From assembly GCA_023300545.1 (NCBI GenBank), contig JALZVT010000004.1, forward strand, positions 1-64,000: DNA of 64,000 nucleotides. The letters run 5' to 3'. The notes under the pieces were generated by a model. It saw nothing but the letters and a program-made list of their open reading frames with translations. It made no database searches and was not told the origin of the DNA. Source of the DNA: Pseudomonadales bacterium. GTDB lineage: Bacteria; Pseudomonadota; Gammaproteobacteria; Pseudomonadales; Azotimanducaceae. Shown here piece after piece: positions 16,206 through 28,757 of the stretch. A program made the translations under genes and the position numbers. The stretch's first letter is position 1. The number at the start of each line of letters is the position of its first letter.

Positions 16206-17303
16206 ATGAGTAATCAACCGCTGGGCAAAACGGCCTTGCACGCCGAGCACGTGGCTGCGGGCGGCAAAATGGTCGACTTTGCGGGCTGGCACATGCCATT
16301 GAATTACGGCTCACAAATAGAAGAACACAATCAGGTGCGCTCTTGTGCCGGTCAGTTTGATGTCTCGCACATGACCGTTGTTGATGCCGACGGCGCCGGC
16401 ATTGCTGATTTTCTGCGACGCGTACTGGCCAACAATATCGACAAGCTAAAAGTTTCAGGGCGCGCCCTGTATGGCGCTCTGCTAAACGAGGCCGGAGGGG
16501 TTGTTGACGACCTCATCGTGTATCGACGCGCTGCTGGTTATCGGTTGGTCGTGAATGCAGGCACTCGGCAAAAAGTGCTCGATTGGCTGGCGCAACAGCA
16601 AGGTAGCGACACCTCTTTCACGCTAACTGAGCGGCCTGATCTGGCGATTCTTGCGGTGCAGGGTCCCGAAGCCGTGGCGCGTTGCAGTGCCGCATTGCCT
16701 CGAACAGCCGCGGGTGCCGATTTAAAGCCGTTTTGGATGTTCGAAGACGGCGATTGGATGGTGGCGCGCACAGGATATACCGGTGAAGACGGCTTTGAGC
16801 TGATTCTGCCCAGCGCGGATGTGGTGGATGCGTATCGAGCATTGGTTGCTGCGGGCGTGCCGCCCATCGGTTTGGGTGCCCGCGATACGTTGCGTCTTGA
16901 AGCCGGGTTAAATCTTTACGGCCACGATATGGATGACAGCGTCAATCCATTGTCGGCGAACATGGCATGGACTATTGCTTGGACGCCGCCAGAGCGCGAT
17001 TTTGTCGGGCGGGCTGCGCTTGAGAAAATCAAGTCCGCAGGCCGCCATGAACAGCTGTTAGGTGTGGTTTTGCGAAGCCGTGGTGTGCTGCGTGAAGGGC
17101 AGGAAATCACAACAAATGCAGGGCCCGGTGTCCTTACCAGTGGGGCGTTTTCTCCCACCTTGGGGTACAGTATTGCCTTTGCTCGAGTGCCCTTGGCGGC
17201 GGCTGGGAAAGCCACTGTCGAAATTCGCAAAAAGCAGTTCGAAATTGAGTTGGTGAAAGCGCCCTTTGTGCGAAACGGTACTCAAGTTTACAAACCTCTT
17301 TAA
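16206..17303 (+). CDS. gcvT: Aminomethyltransferase (glycine cleavage T protein)
   Basis: Encodes 365 residues from ATG 16206, preceded by AGAGGTG; the frame is open further upstream but that part overlaps the hydroxylase gene. GcvT releases ammonia from the aminomethyl group on lipoyl-GcvH and transfers the carbon to tetrahydrofolate. Typical segments are MVDFAGWHMPLNYG, the FDVSHM motif, RTGYTGEDGFE and GLGARDTLRLEAGLNLYGHD. Four glycine-cleavage genes follow one another here. I looked for a glycine riboswitch in the 68-bp leader and saw none. Confidence 0.96.
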   Translation: MSNQPLGKTALHAEHVAAGGKMVDFAGWHMPLNYGSQIEEHNQVRSCAGQFDVSHMTVVDADGAGIADFLRRVLANNIDKLKVSGRALYGALLNEAGGVVDDLIVYRRAAGYRLVVNAGTRQKVLDWLAQQQGSDTSFTLTERPDLAILAVQGPEAVARCSAALPRTAAGADLKPFWMFEDGDWMVARTGYTGEDGFELILPSADVVDAYRALVAAGVPPIGLGARDTLRLEAGLNLYGHDMDDSVNPLSANMAWTIAWTPPERDFVGRAALEKIKSAGRHEQLLGVVLRSRGVLREGQEITTNAGPGVLTSGAFSPTLGYSIAFARVPLAAAGKATVEIRKKQFEIELVKAPFVRNGTQVYKPL

Positions 17304-17406
17304 CGGTCCGGCGAAGCACTTGGTACCCTTCAAACCATATACTTTTCGCGATCTGCGAATTGTCTGCCGCACAAACTTGCAACCTAAAGAAAAGAGCTAA
17401 TTTCAG

Positions 17407-17802
17407 ATGAGTGAAACGCCTAATGAGCTGCGCTACGTAGCCACCCATGAGTGGGCCCGCCTTGAAGAAGACGGCACTGTAACCATTGGTATTACCGACC
17501 ATGCACAGGATGCGTTGGGTGATGTGGTTTTTGTGGAGTTGCCGGAACTCGATGTGGATTTGCTGGCGGCCACTGAGGCCGGCGTTGTTGAGTCTGTCAA
17601 AGCGGCGTCTGACATCTATTCGCCGATCGATGGCAATGTCATCGCGATCAATTCGGCGCTCGAAGAGCAGCCAGAGCTGGTGAACACCGATCCGTTTGGC
17701 GAAGGCTGGTTTTTCAAACTGCGCCCGCTCGATGCGCCCCAACTCGAAGAGTTGCTGTCGGCAGCCGACTACGTTGAGTTGTGCAACGACGAAGCGCACT
17801 GA
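17407..17802 (+). CDS. gcvH: Glycine cleavage H protein
   Basis: Encodes 131 residues. GcvH is the lipoylated shuttle of the glycine cleavage complex. The lipoyl lysine lies in [13 protein letters not shown] (about residue 63), and the flanking ELPELD and NGNVIAIN-like segments complete the lipoyl fold. The start ATG 17407 follows a weak AAAGAGC purine stretch. Spacing from gcvT (103 bp) is wide enough for a secondary promoter or processing site, but no clear one is seen. Confidence 0.96.
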   Translation: MSETPNELRYVATHEWARLEEDGTVTIGITDHAQDALGDVVFVELPELDVDLLAATEAGVVESVKAASDIYSPIDGNVIAINSALEEQPELVNTDPFGEGWFFKLRPLDAPQLEELLSAADYVELCNDEAH

Positions 17803-17872
17803 TCGCTAGCCGCCCGGTTATTTTTCGAGTCGTTTTTTTACCGATACTTTTTTCTGTCGAGCACCCGTAGTC

Positions 17873-19225
17873 ATGCCGTTTATTCCTCATACCGAGGCCG
17901 AGATTGAATCTATGCTCGGCGTTATTGGTGCCAGCAGCATCGATGATTTGTTCGACGAAATTCCTGCCCATTTGCAAGTCGATGGTTTGCACAACGTACC
18001 GGCGGGGGTTTCTGAGATGGCTATGCTCGCAAAGCTCTCCGAGCGGGCTCAGCAGGATGACGCGGGTGTCTGTTTTGTTGGGGCCGGCAGTTACGATCAC
18101 CATATTCCGGCTGCTGTTTGGGACATAACTGCACGGGGTGAATTCATGACGGCGTACACGCCTTACCAGGCTGAAGCCAGTCAGGGTACGCTGCAGCTCA
18201 TTTACGAATACCAAACCATGCTGGCAAAGTTGACGGGCATGGAAGTATCTAACGCCTCTGTGTATGACGGCGCGTCTGGTTTGGCGGAGGCCATTCTTAT
18301 GGCGGTGCGGGCGAACCGTAAGGCGCCAGCCAAGCGCGTTTTGGTGCCAGAGACCGTGCATCCACTGTATCGCCGTGCAGCCACCAACATTGTGCGCAAT
18401 CAGGATATCGACGTGCGCATTTTGCCAATGGCAGCAGACGGTCGACTCGATCACGCGTCGCTGGCCGATTGGGCGGGCGACTGCGCTGCATTGGTTGTTC
18501 AACAGCCAAACTTTTTTGGCACATTAGAAGACGTTGATGCGTTAGCCGATTGGGCCCAGGCCAACGAAGTGTTGTTGATTGCGGTGGCGAACCCGTTGTC
18601 TCTGGCGATGCTCAAGCCGCCCGGTGAGTGGGGCGCCGATATTGTGTGTGGCGATGGGCAACCCTTTGGAATACCCATGGCCTCTGGCGGTCCGTCGTTT
18701 GGCTTTATGTGCACCAACACCAAGTATGTTCGGCAGATGCCGGGTCGAATTATTGGCCGCACGGTAGATCTGGACGGTAAGACGGGTTACGCCCTGACAC
18801 TGCAAGCTCGCGAGCAACACATTCGACGCGCCAAGGCGACGTCGAATATTTGTACTAACCAGGGTTTATTGGTGACCGCTGGCACAATTTATTTGAGCTT
18901 GCTGGGTGATCGCGGCCTGCATCAGGTGGCGCAGCAGTGTCACCACAATGCGCTCCAGCTGAAGAATGCGCTTTGCGCGGTGCCAGGAGTTGATCCGGTG
19001 GTTGAAGGTGCGTTTTTCAACGAATTTGTTATTCGCTTGCCGCGCTCTGCTGAGTCTGTGGTTGATGATCTGTTGCGGCAGGGCATTCACGCAGGGTTGC
19101 CGCTTGGGGACTACTTCCCCGATATGCAAAATGCGCTGTTGGTCTGTGCGACCGAAAAGCGTACACCCGCAGAAATTGAAAATTATGCGCGAGCGCTTGG
19201 CGCGCTGTTGGATGATGCAGCATGA
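17873..19225 (+). CDS. gcvPA: Glycine dehydrogenase (decarboxylating) subunit 1
   Basis: Encodes 450 residues, the N-terminal half of the split two-gene form of the P protein, unlike the single long GcvP of E. coli. Typical segments: [13 protein letters not shown] at the start, [31 protein letters not shown], and SGGPSFGFM. It pairs with the PLP-carrying subunit 2 to decarboxylate glycine and load the methylamine onto GcvH. The stop overlaps the start of gcvPB (ATGA), as expected for equimolar subunits. Confidence 0.96.
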   Translation: MPFIPHTEAEIESMLGVIGASSIDDLFDEIPAHLQVDGLHNVPAGVSEMAMLAKLSERAQQDDAGVCFVGAGSYDHHIPAAVWDITARGEFMTAYTPYQAEASQGTLQLIYEYQTMLAKLTGMEVSNASVYDGASGLAEAILMAVRANRKAPAKRVLVPETVHPLYRRAATNIVRNQDIDVRILPMAADGRLDHASLADWAGDCAALVVQQPNFFGTLEDVDALADWAQANEVLLIAVANPLSLAMLKPPGEWGADIVCGDGQPFGIPMASGGPSFGFMCTNTKYVRQMPGRIIGRTVDLDGKTGYALTLQAREQHIRRAKATSNICTNQGLLVTAGTIYLSLLGDRGLHQVAQQCHHNALQLKNALCAVPGVDPVVEGAFFNEFVIRLPRSAESVVDDLLRQGIHAGLPLGDYFPDMQNALLVCATEKRTPAEIENYARALGALLDDAA

Positions 19226-20742
19226 AAGATACAACCGAACCAACGATATTTGAGATAAGTGCGCCGGGTCGAAGCGCAACGGCGCAAATGCCCGACGCCA
19301 CGGCGGATTCCTATGACTGCGCGCTGCCAGCCTCTACCCTGCGTGCGACCCCTTTGGGTTTGCCTGAAGCTTCTGAGTTGCAAGTGGTGCGGCATTTCAC
19401 GCGTCTCTCGCAAAAGAATTTTTCAATTGATACCCAGTTCTATCCACTGGGTTCCTGCACTATGAAATACAACCCGCGCGGCGCACATCGTGCGGCCAGT
19501 CTGCCGGGTTTTCAGAATCGTCACCCGTTGACACCATCCCACGCCAGTCAGGGCATTCTTTCGTGTCTTTATGAATTGCAGGAAATACTCTGTGATGTCA
19601 CTGGTATGAAAGGCGTAAGCCTTGCGCCGATGGCCGGAGCTCAGGGAGAGTTTGCCGGGGTTGCTATGATTCGCGCGTATCACGAGAGTCGCGATGACGA
19701 TGCGCGCCAGGAAATCATTGTTCCTACCGCGGCGCATGGCACTAATCCGGCAACGGCGGTGATGTGTGGTTATAAGGTTCGCGAAGTTAAGGTCGACGCG
19801 AGCGGCGATGTCGACATCGAAGATTTACGCGCAGCTGTTGGTCCACAAACCGCTGGTTTGATGATGACTAACCCGAGCACTTGCGGCGTTTTTGAGCGGC
19901 AAATTGAAGAGATCGCAAAAATTGTCCATGAAGCAGGTGGTCTGCTTTATTACGATGGCGCTAATCTTAACGCCATCCTCGGTCGAGTGCGGCCCGGCGA
20001 TATGGGCTTCGATGTGCTGCACATGAATCTCCACAAAACATTTGCCACGCCGCACGGCGGCGGTGGCCCTGGCGCCGGTCCGGTTGCTGTAGGCGAGCGT
20101 CTGTTGCCATTCTTGCCTGTGCCTATGGCGGGGCTAGCTCACACCGCAGGAGCGCCCCCGCCATCCGGTGATGCAGTTGATGGTAAGGGGCAGAAGTTTG
20201 TCTGGGTTGATGAGCAGGATTTGCCACAAACGATTGGACGCTTGTCAGCGTTTATGGGCAATACCGGTATTTTGGTGAGGGCGTTGTCCTATGCGTTACT
20301 GCTTGGTAGAGACGGTCTGCGTCGAGTGGCCGAGTTTGCCACCTTGAACGCCAACTACATGGCGTCGCGGCTTGGTCAGGAGGGCTTCAAGCTGGCTTAT
20401 CCCGAGCGTCGGGCCAGTCATGAATTTATTATCAGCTATTCGGAAGAAGCCAAGGCGCTGAACGTCAACGCCATGGATATGGCAAAGCGTCTGTTAGATC
20501 ACGGCGTACACTCGCCGACTACTTATTTCCCATTGCTGATACCCGAGTGTTTTCTCATTGAGCCCACTGAGACCGAAACCCGTGCGGAGCTCGATGCCTA
20601 CATCGATGCGATGATTGCCGTGCGCAAAGAGGCGCACACGGATGCAGACACCGTGAAAAGTGCACCTCACAGCTTGCCAGTTCGGCGCTTGGACGACGTA
20701 AAGGCCGCTCGCGATCTTGATCTAATCTGGAGCGCAGGCTAA
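19222..20742 (+). CDS. gcvPB: Glycine dehydrogenase (decarboxylating) subunit 2
   Basis: Encodes 506 residues. The PLP lysine is in [20 protein letters not shown] (about residue 272). Other family segments are [13 protein letters not shown] and [17 protein letters not shown]. With subunit 1 it forms the glycine decarboxylase. It ends the glycine-cleavage group and converges with the next gene; a short inverted repeat (AGCCT/AGGCT, 20753-20769) lies in the gap but lacks a T-tract. Confidence 0.96.
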   Translation: MKDTTEPTIFEISAPGRSATAQMPDATADSYDCALPASTLRATPLGLPEASELQVVRHFTRLSQKNFSIDTQFYPLGSCTMKYNPRGAHRAASLPGFQNRHPLTPSHASQGILSCLYELQEILCDVTGMKGVSLAPMAGAQGEFAGVAMIRAYHESRDDDARQEIIVPTAAHGTNPATAVMCGYKVREVKVDASGDVDIEDLRAAVGPQTAGLMMTNPSTCGVFERQIEEIAKIVHEAGGLLYYDGANLNAILGRVRPGDMGFDVLHMNLHKTFATPHGGGGPGAGPVAVGERLLPFLPVPMAGLAHTAGAPPPSGDAVDGKGQKFVWVDEQDLPQTIGRLSAFMGNTGILVRALSYALLLGRDGLRRVAEFATLNANYMASRLGQEGFKLAYPERRASHEFIISYSEEAKALNVNAMDMAKRLLDHGVHSPTTYFPLLIPECFLIEPTETETRAELDAYIDAMIAVRKEAHTDADTVKSAPHSLPVRRLDDVKAARDLDLIWSAG

Positions 20743-20773
20743 AGAGCTCAACAGCCTCTGATACAGGCTCTGG

Positions 20774-22852
<2,079 letters not shown>

Positions 22853-22884
22853 CGTAATGCTCCGCTTCCTCTACACTGGGCTCT

Positions 22885-24045
22885 ATGCATGAACTCTACC
22901 TTAAAAAATCGGCCGAGCGCCGTCTTAGCCGCGGTCATCCGTGGGTGTACAGCAATGAAATTGATGTCGAGCGCTCGCCGCTTAAAGGGCTAGAGCCTGG
23001 CATTGAGGTCGCCGTGCTTACTGCGTCCGGCAATCGCCTTGGCAGCGGCTATGCAAGCCCGGGCAGTCTGGTTAGCGTGCGCTTACTGGCGCGTGGCAGT
23101 GTTGAGCTCGATGGGCTGATCGAAACCCGGATTGCCAAGGCGTTGGCCTGGCGAGAGCGGGCGTTTTCAGAGCCATTTTATCGACTGGTGTTTGCCGAGG
23201 GCGATGATCTGCCGGGTCTGGTGATTGACCGGTTTGGCGATGAGCTGGTTGTGCAGGTGTCAACCTGGGGTATGGAAGGTCGGCGCGACGATATTCGTGC
23301 GACGCTGCAGTCATTGTTGTCGCCTAAGGCGATTCATTTTGATGACGCATCCACAGTACGCAAGCTCGAAGGTTTGCCGGGCCCTATCTCGGGCGAGCAG
23401 CCAGAGCGTCCCAGACTAGCGCGCGAAAATGGCGTCGATTTTGTCTTGCCCGGCAACGCGCAGAAAACGGGCTGGTATTACGATCAACGAGATAATCGCG
23501 CCCAAGCGGCTAGATGGTTCAAAGGCCAGCGCGTGCTAGATCTCTACAGTTACGCGGGTGGTTGGGGTATTCAGGCGGCAAATGCCGGAGCGGCTTCAGT
23601 TCTCTGCGTCGACAGTTCGGCGCCTGCGCTTGAAGCAGCGGGCGCAACCGTCGAGCAGGGCGATTTTTCGGTCGAGTTGCAGCAGGCAAAAGTGGAGGCG
23701 TTCTTGACCACAGCGGCTGAAGAGAAGCGCCGCTGGGATCTGGTCGTGCTGGACCCACCGGCACTGATTAAGCGCAAAAAAGACATTAATAAAGGCACCA
23801 CCAAGTACCGGGCTCTCACCCGGCAGGCGCTTCAGATCATCGAGCCAGGCGGCATGCTGGTGAGTTGTTCCTGTTCCATGCATCTCGATCGCCTTGCTCA
23901 TCTTGCGATGGTCCGGGCTGCGGCGCGGGGTGAGCATCGGCACTTGCGCGTGGTCGCCGAAGGCGGATTGCCTGCAGACCACCCAACCCACGCACAGTTG
24001 CCTGAGTCTCGGTACCTGAGTTGTTGGTATTTCCTCGTCGATTGA
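22885..24045 (+). CDS. rlmI: 23S rRNA cytosine-C5 methyltransferase RlmI family
   Basis: Encodes 386 residues. An N-terminal PUA-like RNA-binding domain (LSRGHPWVYSNEID) is followed by a linker and a SAM-dependent methyltransferase domain with VLDLYSYAGGWGIQAA (SAM site, about residue 218), VVLDPPALIK as the catalytic motif and SCSCSMHL near the C-terminus. E. coli RlmI methylates C1962 of 23S rRNA; the same target is expected but not proven. The gene stands alone between divergent and unrelated neighbours. Confidence 0.9.
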   Translation: MHELYLKKSAERRLSRGHPWVYSNEIDVERSPLKGLEPGIEVAVLTASGNRLGSGYASPGSLVSVRLLARGSVELDGLIETRIAKALAWRERAFSEPFYRLVFAEGDDLPGLVIDRFGDELVVQVSTWGMEGRRDDIRATLQSLLSPKAIHFDDASTVRKLEGLPGPISGEQPERPRLARENGVDFVLPGNAQKTGWYYDQRDNRAQAARWFKGQRVLDLYSYAGGWGIQAANAGAASVLCVDSSAPALEAAGATVEQGDFSVELQQAKVEAFLTTAAEEKRRWDLVVLDPPALIKRKKDINKGTTKYRALTRQALQIIEPGGMLVSCSCSMHLDRLAHLAMVRAAARGEHRHLRVVAEGGLPADHPTHAQLPESRYLSCWYFLVD

Positions 24046-24143
24046 TGTTCAATCAATGCTTATTCAAAGGTTTGTGTGCTGCTGGCCGAGATTAGGTGCT
24101 CGAGATATGAGCACTCAATGTGAGTCGGGCACCTATAAAGAAC

Positions 24144-24710
24144 ATGATTGACGCAGATGGCTACAGGCCCAACGTTGGTATTGTGGTTGCTAATCGGTTG
24201 GGGCAGGTGCTGTGGGCCCGCCGAGTCGGTGGCCACGACGCTTGGCAGTTCCCTCAGGGCGGCATGCAGCAAGGCGAAAAGCCTGAGCAGGCCTTGTTTC
24301 GCGAGCTAGAAGAAGAGGTGGGGCTGAAAGCCGTCGACGTGAAGGTGCTTGCGTGCACCGACGGTTGGCTACGTTATCAGTTGCCGGTGCACATGCGTCG
24401 GGATCATCGGCGGTCCAGTGCTGATCACTCAAACGGCGCAGCCGTTTCTCGAAAGCGTGGTGGTAAAGACGGCAGGCGTGAGCCCGTAGCCTTCAAAGGT
24501 CAAAAACAAAAATGGTTTTTGCTTGAGATGATCGCTGACAATGATGAATTGATTCGCTTCGATAGGTGCGCCAAGCCCGAGTTTGACGGATTTGAATGGG
24601 TGAGCTACTGGTACCCTGTAAACAAAGTGATCGACTTCAAGCGTGACGTTTACCGTCGGGCTTTGAAGCAGCTGGCGACCAAGTTGCCTGTTGATCACGG
24701 CGGCGGCTAG
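24144..24710 (+). CDS. rppH: RNA pyrophosphohydrolase with an internal insertion
   Basis: I chose ATG 24144, giving [13 protein letters not shown], which matches the E. coli RppH start; the frame opens earlier at GTG 24120. The 188-residue protein has the Nudix box [20 protein letters not shown] (from residue 39) plus EVGL. It removes pyrophosphate from mRNA 5' ends, triggering decay. Between WLRYQLP and GQKQKWFLL this protein has about 37 residues, against 13 in E. coli; the extra 24 or so (about 84-107) are rich in Arg, Lys, Ser and Gly. ptsP follows after five bases, a conserved pairing. Confidence 0.93.
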   Translation: MIDADGYRPNVGIVVANRLGQVLWARRVGGHDAWQFPQGGMQQGEKPEQALFRELEEEVGLKAVDVKVLACTDGWLRYQLPVHMRRDHRRSSADHSNGAAVSRKRGGKDGRREPVAFKGQKQKWFLLEMIADNDELIRFDRCAKPEFDGFEWVSYWYPVNKVIDFKRDVYRRALKQLATKLPVDHGGG

Positions 24711-24715
24711 TCTCT

Positions 24716-27088
24716 GTGCTGAACGCCCTTCGAAGTATTGTTCAGCATGTTAACGACGCCACTAACTTTCGTGAGGCGCTTGACCTTATCGTTCGAGAAG
24801 TTCGTGATGCGATTGGCACCGAGGTGTGCTCGGTTTATCTGAAAGACACAGGTAGCGTATCGAACAATCCCAATAACGCAAACCGCGCTAATCTAGCGCT
24901 GAGCAATCGGTTTCGTTTTGCGGCGAACGTTGGTCTAAATCACGATGTGATTGGCAGCCTTGAATTGGGCGAGGATGAGGGCTTGGTCTCTTGGGTGGCT
25001 AAGCGTGCGGAGCCCCTCAATCTGCAGGACGCGACAACCCACCCCAAATTTTTGTTGTTGCCCGAGATTGGCGAAGAGCCTTTTCATGCGTTTCTTGGGG
25101 TGCCCGTTATTCACCAGCGTCGAGTGCTTGGTGTGCTTGTAGTGCAGCAGCGTGAAGTTCGGCGCTTTGACGATGCTGAAGAAGCTTTTTTGGTGACTCT
25201 GTCTGCTCAGTTAGCCGGTGTTATTGCTCATGCTCAGGCAACTGGTGCGATTCGCGGCCTGTTTGGTGGCGAATCGCCCGACGGGGATGAGCGCGACAGT
25301 CGTTACCGCGGTGTGCCCGGTGCGCCTGGAGTTGCTCTGGGACAGGTGGTGGTTTTACAGCCTCCTGCAAACCTTGATCGTGTGCCAGACCGCGAGGCAG
25401 AAGACGTTACCGTAGAACTCATGGTGTTTGACCGTGCGCTGAGTTCGGTTCGAGACGACATCGAACGGCTTGGCCAACGATTACCTGAAAGTCTGCCGCG
25501 TGAAGAGCGGGCACTATTCGACGCCTATCTGCACATGCTCGACGATGCAGCACTTGGTAATGATGTGCGCGCGTTAATACGTCGCGGTCAGTGGGCGCAA
25601 GGCGCGCTTCGACGAGTCATTGTCGATCATGTTCGGCGCTTTGATGAGATGGAAGACTCTTACCTGCGCGAGCGCGGAGCGGATGTGCGCGAGTTGGGGC
25701 AGAGAGTACTTGCGTACCTGCAGGATATTCGCCGGCAAAAAGTCCACTTTCCTGCAGCAAGCATTGTGATTGGTGAAGAAATTTCTGCGGGTATGTTAGC
25801 TGAGTTCCCCGCTGACCGACTCGCAGGCATTGTCTCGATGAAAGGTTCGGGTAATTCCCATGTCTCTATTCTCGCCCGCAGCCTGGGCGTGCCGACAGTG
25901 ATGGGTGCGGTGGATTTACCCATTCATGGGCTTGATGGCCAAACGCTGATCGTAGATGGCTTTTATGGCGAGGTAGTGGCTAATCCCTCAGCCGAAGTGC
26001 AGAGCAGTTACCTCGATTTGATGACCCAGGAGCGGGAGTTTGCAGTTGAGCTGGAAGCGCTCCGTGATCTGCCGAGCGTGACGCAAGATGGCCATGACGT
26101 GCGGTTGTGGGTGAACATTGGCTTGTCGAGTGATATTACCCGGTCGCTCGATATGGGCGCGCAGGGTATCGGTTTGTTTCGCACCGAAATTCCGTTTATG
26201 ACCCAGCAGCGTTTTCCAACGGAAGAGGAGCAGCGTGTTATCTATCGCGGGCACATGGTTGCCTTTGAACCTCGACCCGTGACCATGCGCACTTTGGATA
26301 TTGGTGGTGATAAATCGCTGTCGTACTTTCCGATAAGTGAAGAAAATCCCTTCCTTGGTTGGCGTGGCATCCGGGTCACTTTAGATCACCCGGAAATATT
26401 TCTGGTGCAGGCCCGGGCGATGATCAAAGCAAACGCCGGACTCGAAGGCGTGCTGCGTATTATGTTGCCAATGATCAGCAGCATGGGGGAAGTTGAAGAG
26501 GCGACCACGCTGGTAGCCCGTGCATACGCCGAGGTTCTCGAGGAAGGATTTAAGGTTAAGCGCCCACAGGTTGGCGTGATGATCGAAGTGCCGGCGGCTG
26601 TTTACCAGGCTCGTGAAATCGCCAGTAAGGTTGACTTCCTTGCGGTCGGAAGTAATGACCTTACGCAGTACATGTTAGCCGTCGATCGTAATAACCCGCG
26701 TGTGGCAGATCTATATCAAGATCTGCATCCGGCCGTTATTCAGGCTTTGAATGAAGTTGCTCTGCGAAGCCATGCGGCAGAAACCCCGCTGGGAATTTGT
26801 GGCGAACTCGCGGGCACGCCCGTTGGTGCGGTGTTGCTAGTGGGTATGGGGTATGACGTTCTATCGATGAACGCGATTAACCTTCCGCGCATTAAATGGG
26901 TAGTGCGCAACGTGTCGTTGCGTCAGTCGAAGCACTGGCTTGCTGCAGTTCTTACCATGGCCGATGCGGAAGAAATTCAGTTCTATATGCGTGAGCAGTT
27001 GTTGCGGGCTGGGCTTGGGCGAGTAGTGCCCACTCACCGTACTGATATAGTTGCCGCAAGCGACACGCTTCCAGCATCCTATAGATGA
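24716..27088 (+). CDS. ptsP: Phosphoenolpyruvate-protein phosphotransferase PtsP (enzyme I-Ntr)
   Basis: Encodes 790 residues from GTG 24716. An N-terminal GAF domain (about 15-170) is followed by the enzyme I core: the swivelling phosphohistidine domain with KGSGNSHVSILARSLGVPTV (His382) and the PEP-binding barrel with GLFRTEIPFM, GSNDLTQYMLAVDRNNPRV and LGICGELAG. Enzyme I-Ntr passes phosphate from PEP to the nitrogen-related PTS proteins, a regulatory chain sensing nitrogen and carbon state. The GAF domain is the part that binds glutamine or 2-oxoglutarate in studied homologues. Stop and next start overlap as ATGA. Confidence 0.96.
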   Translation: MLNALRSIVQHVNDATNFREALDLIVREVRDAIGTEVCSVYLKDTGSVSNNPNNANRANLALSNRFRFAANVGLNHDVIGSLELGEDEGLVSWVAKRAEPLNLQDATTHPKFLLLPEIGEEPFHAFLGVPVIHQRRVLGVLVVQQREVRRFDDAEEAFLVTLSAQLAGVIAHAQATGAIRGLFGGESPDGDERDSRYRGVPGAPGVALGQVVVLQPPANLDRVPDREAEDVTVELMVFDRALSSVRDDIERLGQRLPESLPREERALFDAYLHMLDDAALGNDVRALIRRGQWAQGALRRVIVDHVRRFDEMEDSYLRERGADVRELGQRVLAYLQDIRRQKVHFPAASIVIGEEISAGMLAEFPADRLAGIVSMKGSGNSHVSILARSLGVPTVMGAVDLPIHGLDGQTLIVDGFYGEVVANPSAEVQSSYLDLMTQEREFAVELEALRDLPSVTQDGHDVRLWVNIGLSSDITRSLDMGAQGIGLFRTEIPFMTQQRFPTEEEQRVIYRGHMVAFEPRPVTMRTLDIGGDKSLSYFPISEENPFLGWRGIRVTLDHPEIFLVQARAMIKANAGLEGVLRIMLPMISSMGEVEEATTLVARAYAEVLEEGFKVKRPQVGVMIEVPAAVYQAREIASKVDFLAVGSNDLTQYMLAVDRNNPRVADLYQDLHPAVIQALNEVALRSHAAETPLGICGELAGTPVGAVLLVGMGYDVLSMNAINLPRIKWVVRNVSLRQSKHWLAAVLTMADAEEIQFYMREQLLRAGLGRVVPTHRTDIVAASDTLPASYR

Positions 27089-28317
27089 GAGAAACAAGTT
27101 TGAGCGAATTTGAGCCATTGGCCAGCGATAAACCGCTGATTGTCTACATTGATATCAAAAGCCCTTACGCCTTTATCGCCAAAGACCCAACCTGGGCTCT
27201 GGCAGACGAACTCGGAATCGAAATCGACTGGCGTCCGCTCACGCTCGATATTCCATCCTATCTGGGCTCTGCAAAACTCGACAACAGTGGCAAAGTCGCG
27301 CAGTCAAATCGCAGTGCGGAGCAATGGGGCGGAGTGCGGTATGCCTATATGGATGCAAGGCGCTACGCGGCGGCATACGGTTATGCGTTGCGTGGCACTG
27401 AAAAAATATGGGATACCCGGCTGATTCACATTGCGTTTTTGTGGGTGAAGCGCGCGGGTATGGCAGAGTTACGAAAGTTTATCGATGCTGTGTATCCGCC
27501 GTTTTGGATTCGTGAGCTCGACGTTGAAGACGAGCAAACAGTGATTCGTTGTATCGAGCAGGCTGGTGTTGCCAGCGCCGGCTTTCTTGAGTGGGCGTCG
27601 TCAGCTGGCGGGCAGACTCATGATGAGCAGCAGGCCGCTGTGTTTGACGCTGGTGTTTACGGTGTGCCTGGTTACGTCGTGGATGGAGAGTATTTCTTTG
27701 GCCGCGAACATTTACCAACTATTCGGAATCGATTGATTGCGCGGCGTGACAAAGCGGCGGTTGCCCTTGTCGATATTGGTAATTCTTTGCCCTCGGTTGT
27801 GGAGCTCGAAAGAAATGCAGCGGGTGAAGCCAACAAAGCTGCTGTCTTTCATGACATGCGGCAAGCGGCGCAAGCGGGCCGGTTGGAGATTGTCGCGGGA
27901 GTAAATTCGACCTGCGCGCAATCGGCGATGGCACTGCGCGAGCTTGAACGATTGTCTGCAGCGCACCCAGGCAGATTGCGGATACGCTGGGGTGAGCTAC
28001 CTTGTCGCGAACCTGCACCACCACCTGCACCACCACCTGGGGCGCTGAAAGAGGCGAGTGCTTCGAGAGGTGATCGTCATCGAGCCTTGCGAGCGCAGTA
28101 TCAGTTTGAAGACCTTGAGCGCTACCGGCGTCAGCTGGTAGCGAAGTCTCTGCCAACGGCTTTTGAGCCGATTGTCTATGAGCCAGAGGCGACGCAGTTG
28201 CTGCAAGATAATGGCGTTAAGCAGTCGTTTGGTTTTGTCTACCAAGACAAACACGCAGTGCTTCACCCGTTTAACGGTCGTCAGCATCTTGCCGCACTGT
28301 TCTGGGCCGTTTCTTGA
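27085..28317 (+). CDS. Two-part thioredoxin-fold protein (DsbA / HCCA isomerase-like)
   Basis: Encodes 410 residues. Residues 1-235 resemble DsbA-superfamily 2-hydroxychromene-2-carboxylate isomerases: YIDIKSPYAFIAKDP at the start (Ser where DsbA has its first Cys) and YGVPGYVVDGEYFFGREHL near the end of the domain. The second part (about 245-410) starts with another strand-helix unit containing GVNSTCAQSAMALRELERL and is split by a Pro-rich hinge made from a CACCACCTG-type DNA repeat around 28010-28040. Function unknown; a glutathione-linked isomerase or transferase activity is possible. It is translationally coupled to ptsP, which does not explain its role. Confidence 0.7.
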   Translation: MRETSLSEFEPLASDKPLIVYIDIKSPYAFIAKDPTWALADELGIEIDWRPLTLDIPSYLGSAKLDNSGKVAQSNRSAEQWGGVRYAYMDARRYAAAYGYALRGTEKIWDTRLIHIAFLWVKRAGMAELRKFIDAVYPPFWIRELDVEDEQTVIRCIEQAGVASAGFLEWASSAGGQTHDEQQAAVFDAGVYGVPGYVVDGEYFFGREHLPTIRNRLIARRDKAAVALVDIGNSLPSVVELERNAAGEANKAAVFHDMRQAAQAGRLEIVAGVNSTCAQSAMALRELERLSAAHPGRLRIRWGELPCREPAPPPAPPPGALKEASASRGDRHRALRAQYQFEDLERYRRQLVAKSLPTAFEPIVYEPEATQLLQDNGVKQSFGFVYQDKHAVLHPFNGRQHLAALFWAVS

Positions 28318-28509
28318 GTGAACGGTAAGCAAGTCTCCAATTGCTATTGAGTTGTTTACATGGATTTAATGCTTGAGTGTTCTAAGTGGGGCTGAGGTCT
28401 ATTTCTTCTGGTTATTTGTTGTTATTTTCGTTTTAACTATCACGTAGCTAACCTCGGCTAGTCCATAGATCAGGGCCCCCGTGTAATACACGCCCTCGAG
28501 GAGACGAAC

Positions 28510-28707
28510 ATGCTCATACTAACCAGGAAGACCGGTGAACGTGTTCGCATTGGCGAAGACGTTGTAGTGACTGTGTTCGGCGTAAATGGCAATCAAGTGC
28601 GGATTGGTGTTGATGCGCCGCGCGATGTGGTTGTGCATCGTGAAGAAATCTATCAGCGAATTCAGCAAGAACAGAACGCTGACACCAAGACTCGAGGGGC
28701 GAAGTAG
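28510..28707 (+). CDS. csrA: Carbon storage regulator CsrA
   Basis: Encodes 65 residues that match CsrA through residue 50: [15 protein letters not shown] at the start and [11 protein letters not shown] plus [12 protein letters not shown] in the middle. CsrA binds GGA motifs in mRNA leaders and controls translation and stability. The ATG at 28510 follows GAGGAGACGAAC, a strong ribosome site that includes GGA. The 192-bp upstream gap is AT-rich and holds no other feature I can name. In many relatives csrA is next to alaS/lysC or tRNA genes; here it precedes a dehydrogenase gene instead. Confidence 0.96.
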   Translation: MLILTRKTGERVRIGEDVVVTVFGVNGNQVRIGVDAPRDVVVHREEIYQRIQQEQNADTKTRGAK

Positions 28708-28757
28708 CTCAATCTTTGGCACACTCTCAGATCATAGAGACAGTGGAGATGGCAGAG

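Noticed and set aside
16138-17406. Glycine riboswitch before gcvT or gcvH
   Set aside because: The gaps are 68 and 103 bp and lack the conserved paired glycine-aptamer cores.
20753-20769. Inverted repeat between gcvPB and the YyaL-family gene as a terminator
   Set aside because: Five-pair stem without a T-tract on either strand; too weak to call.
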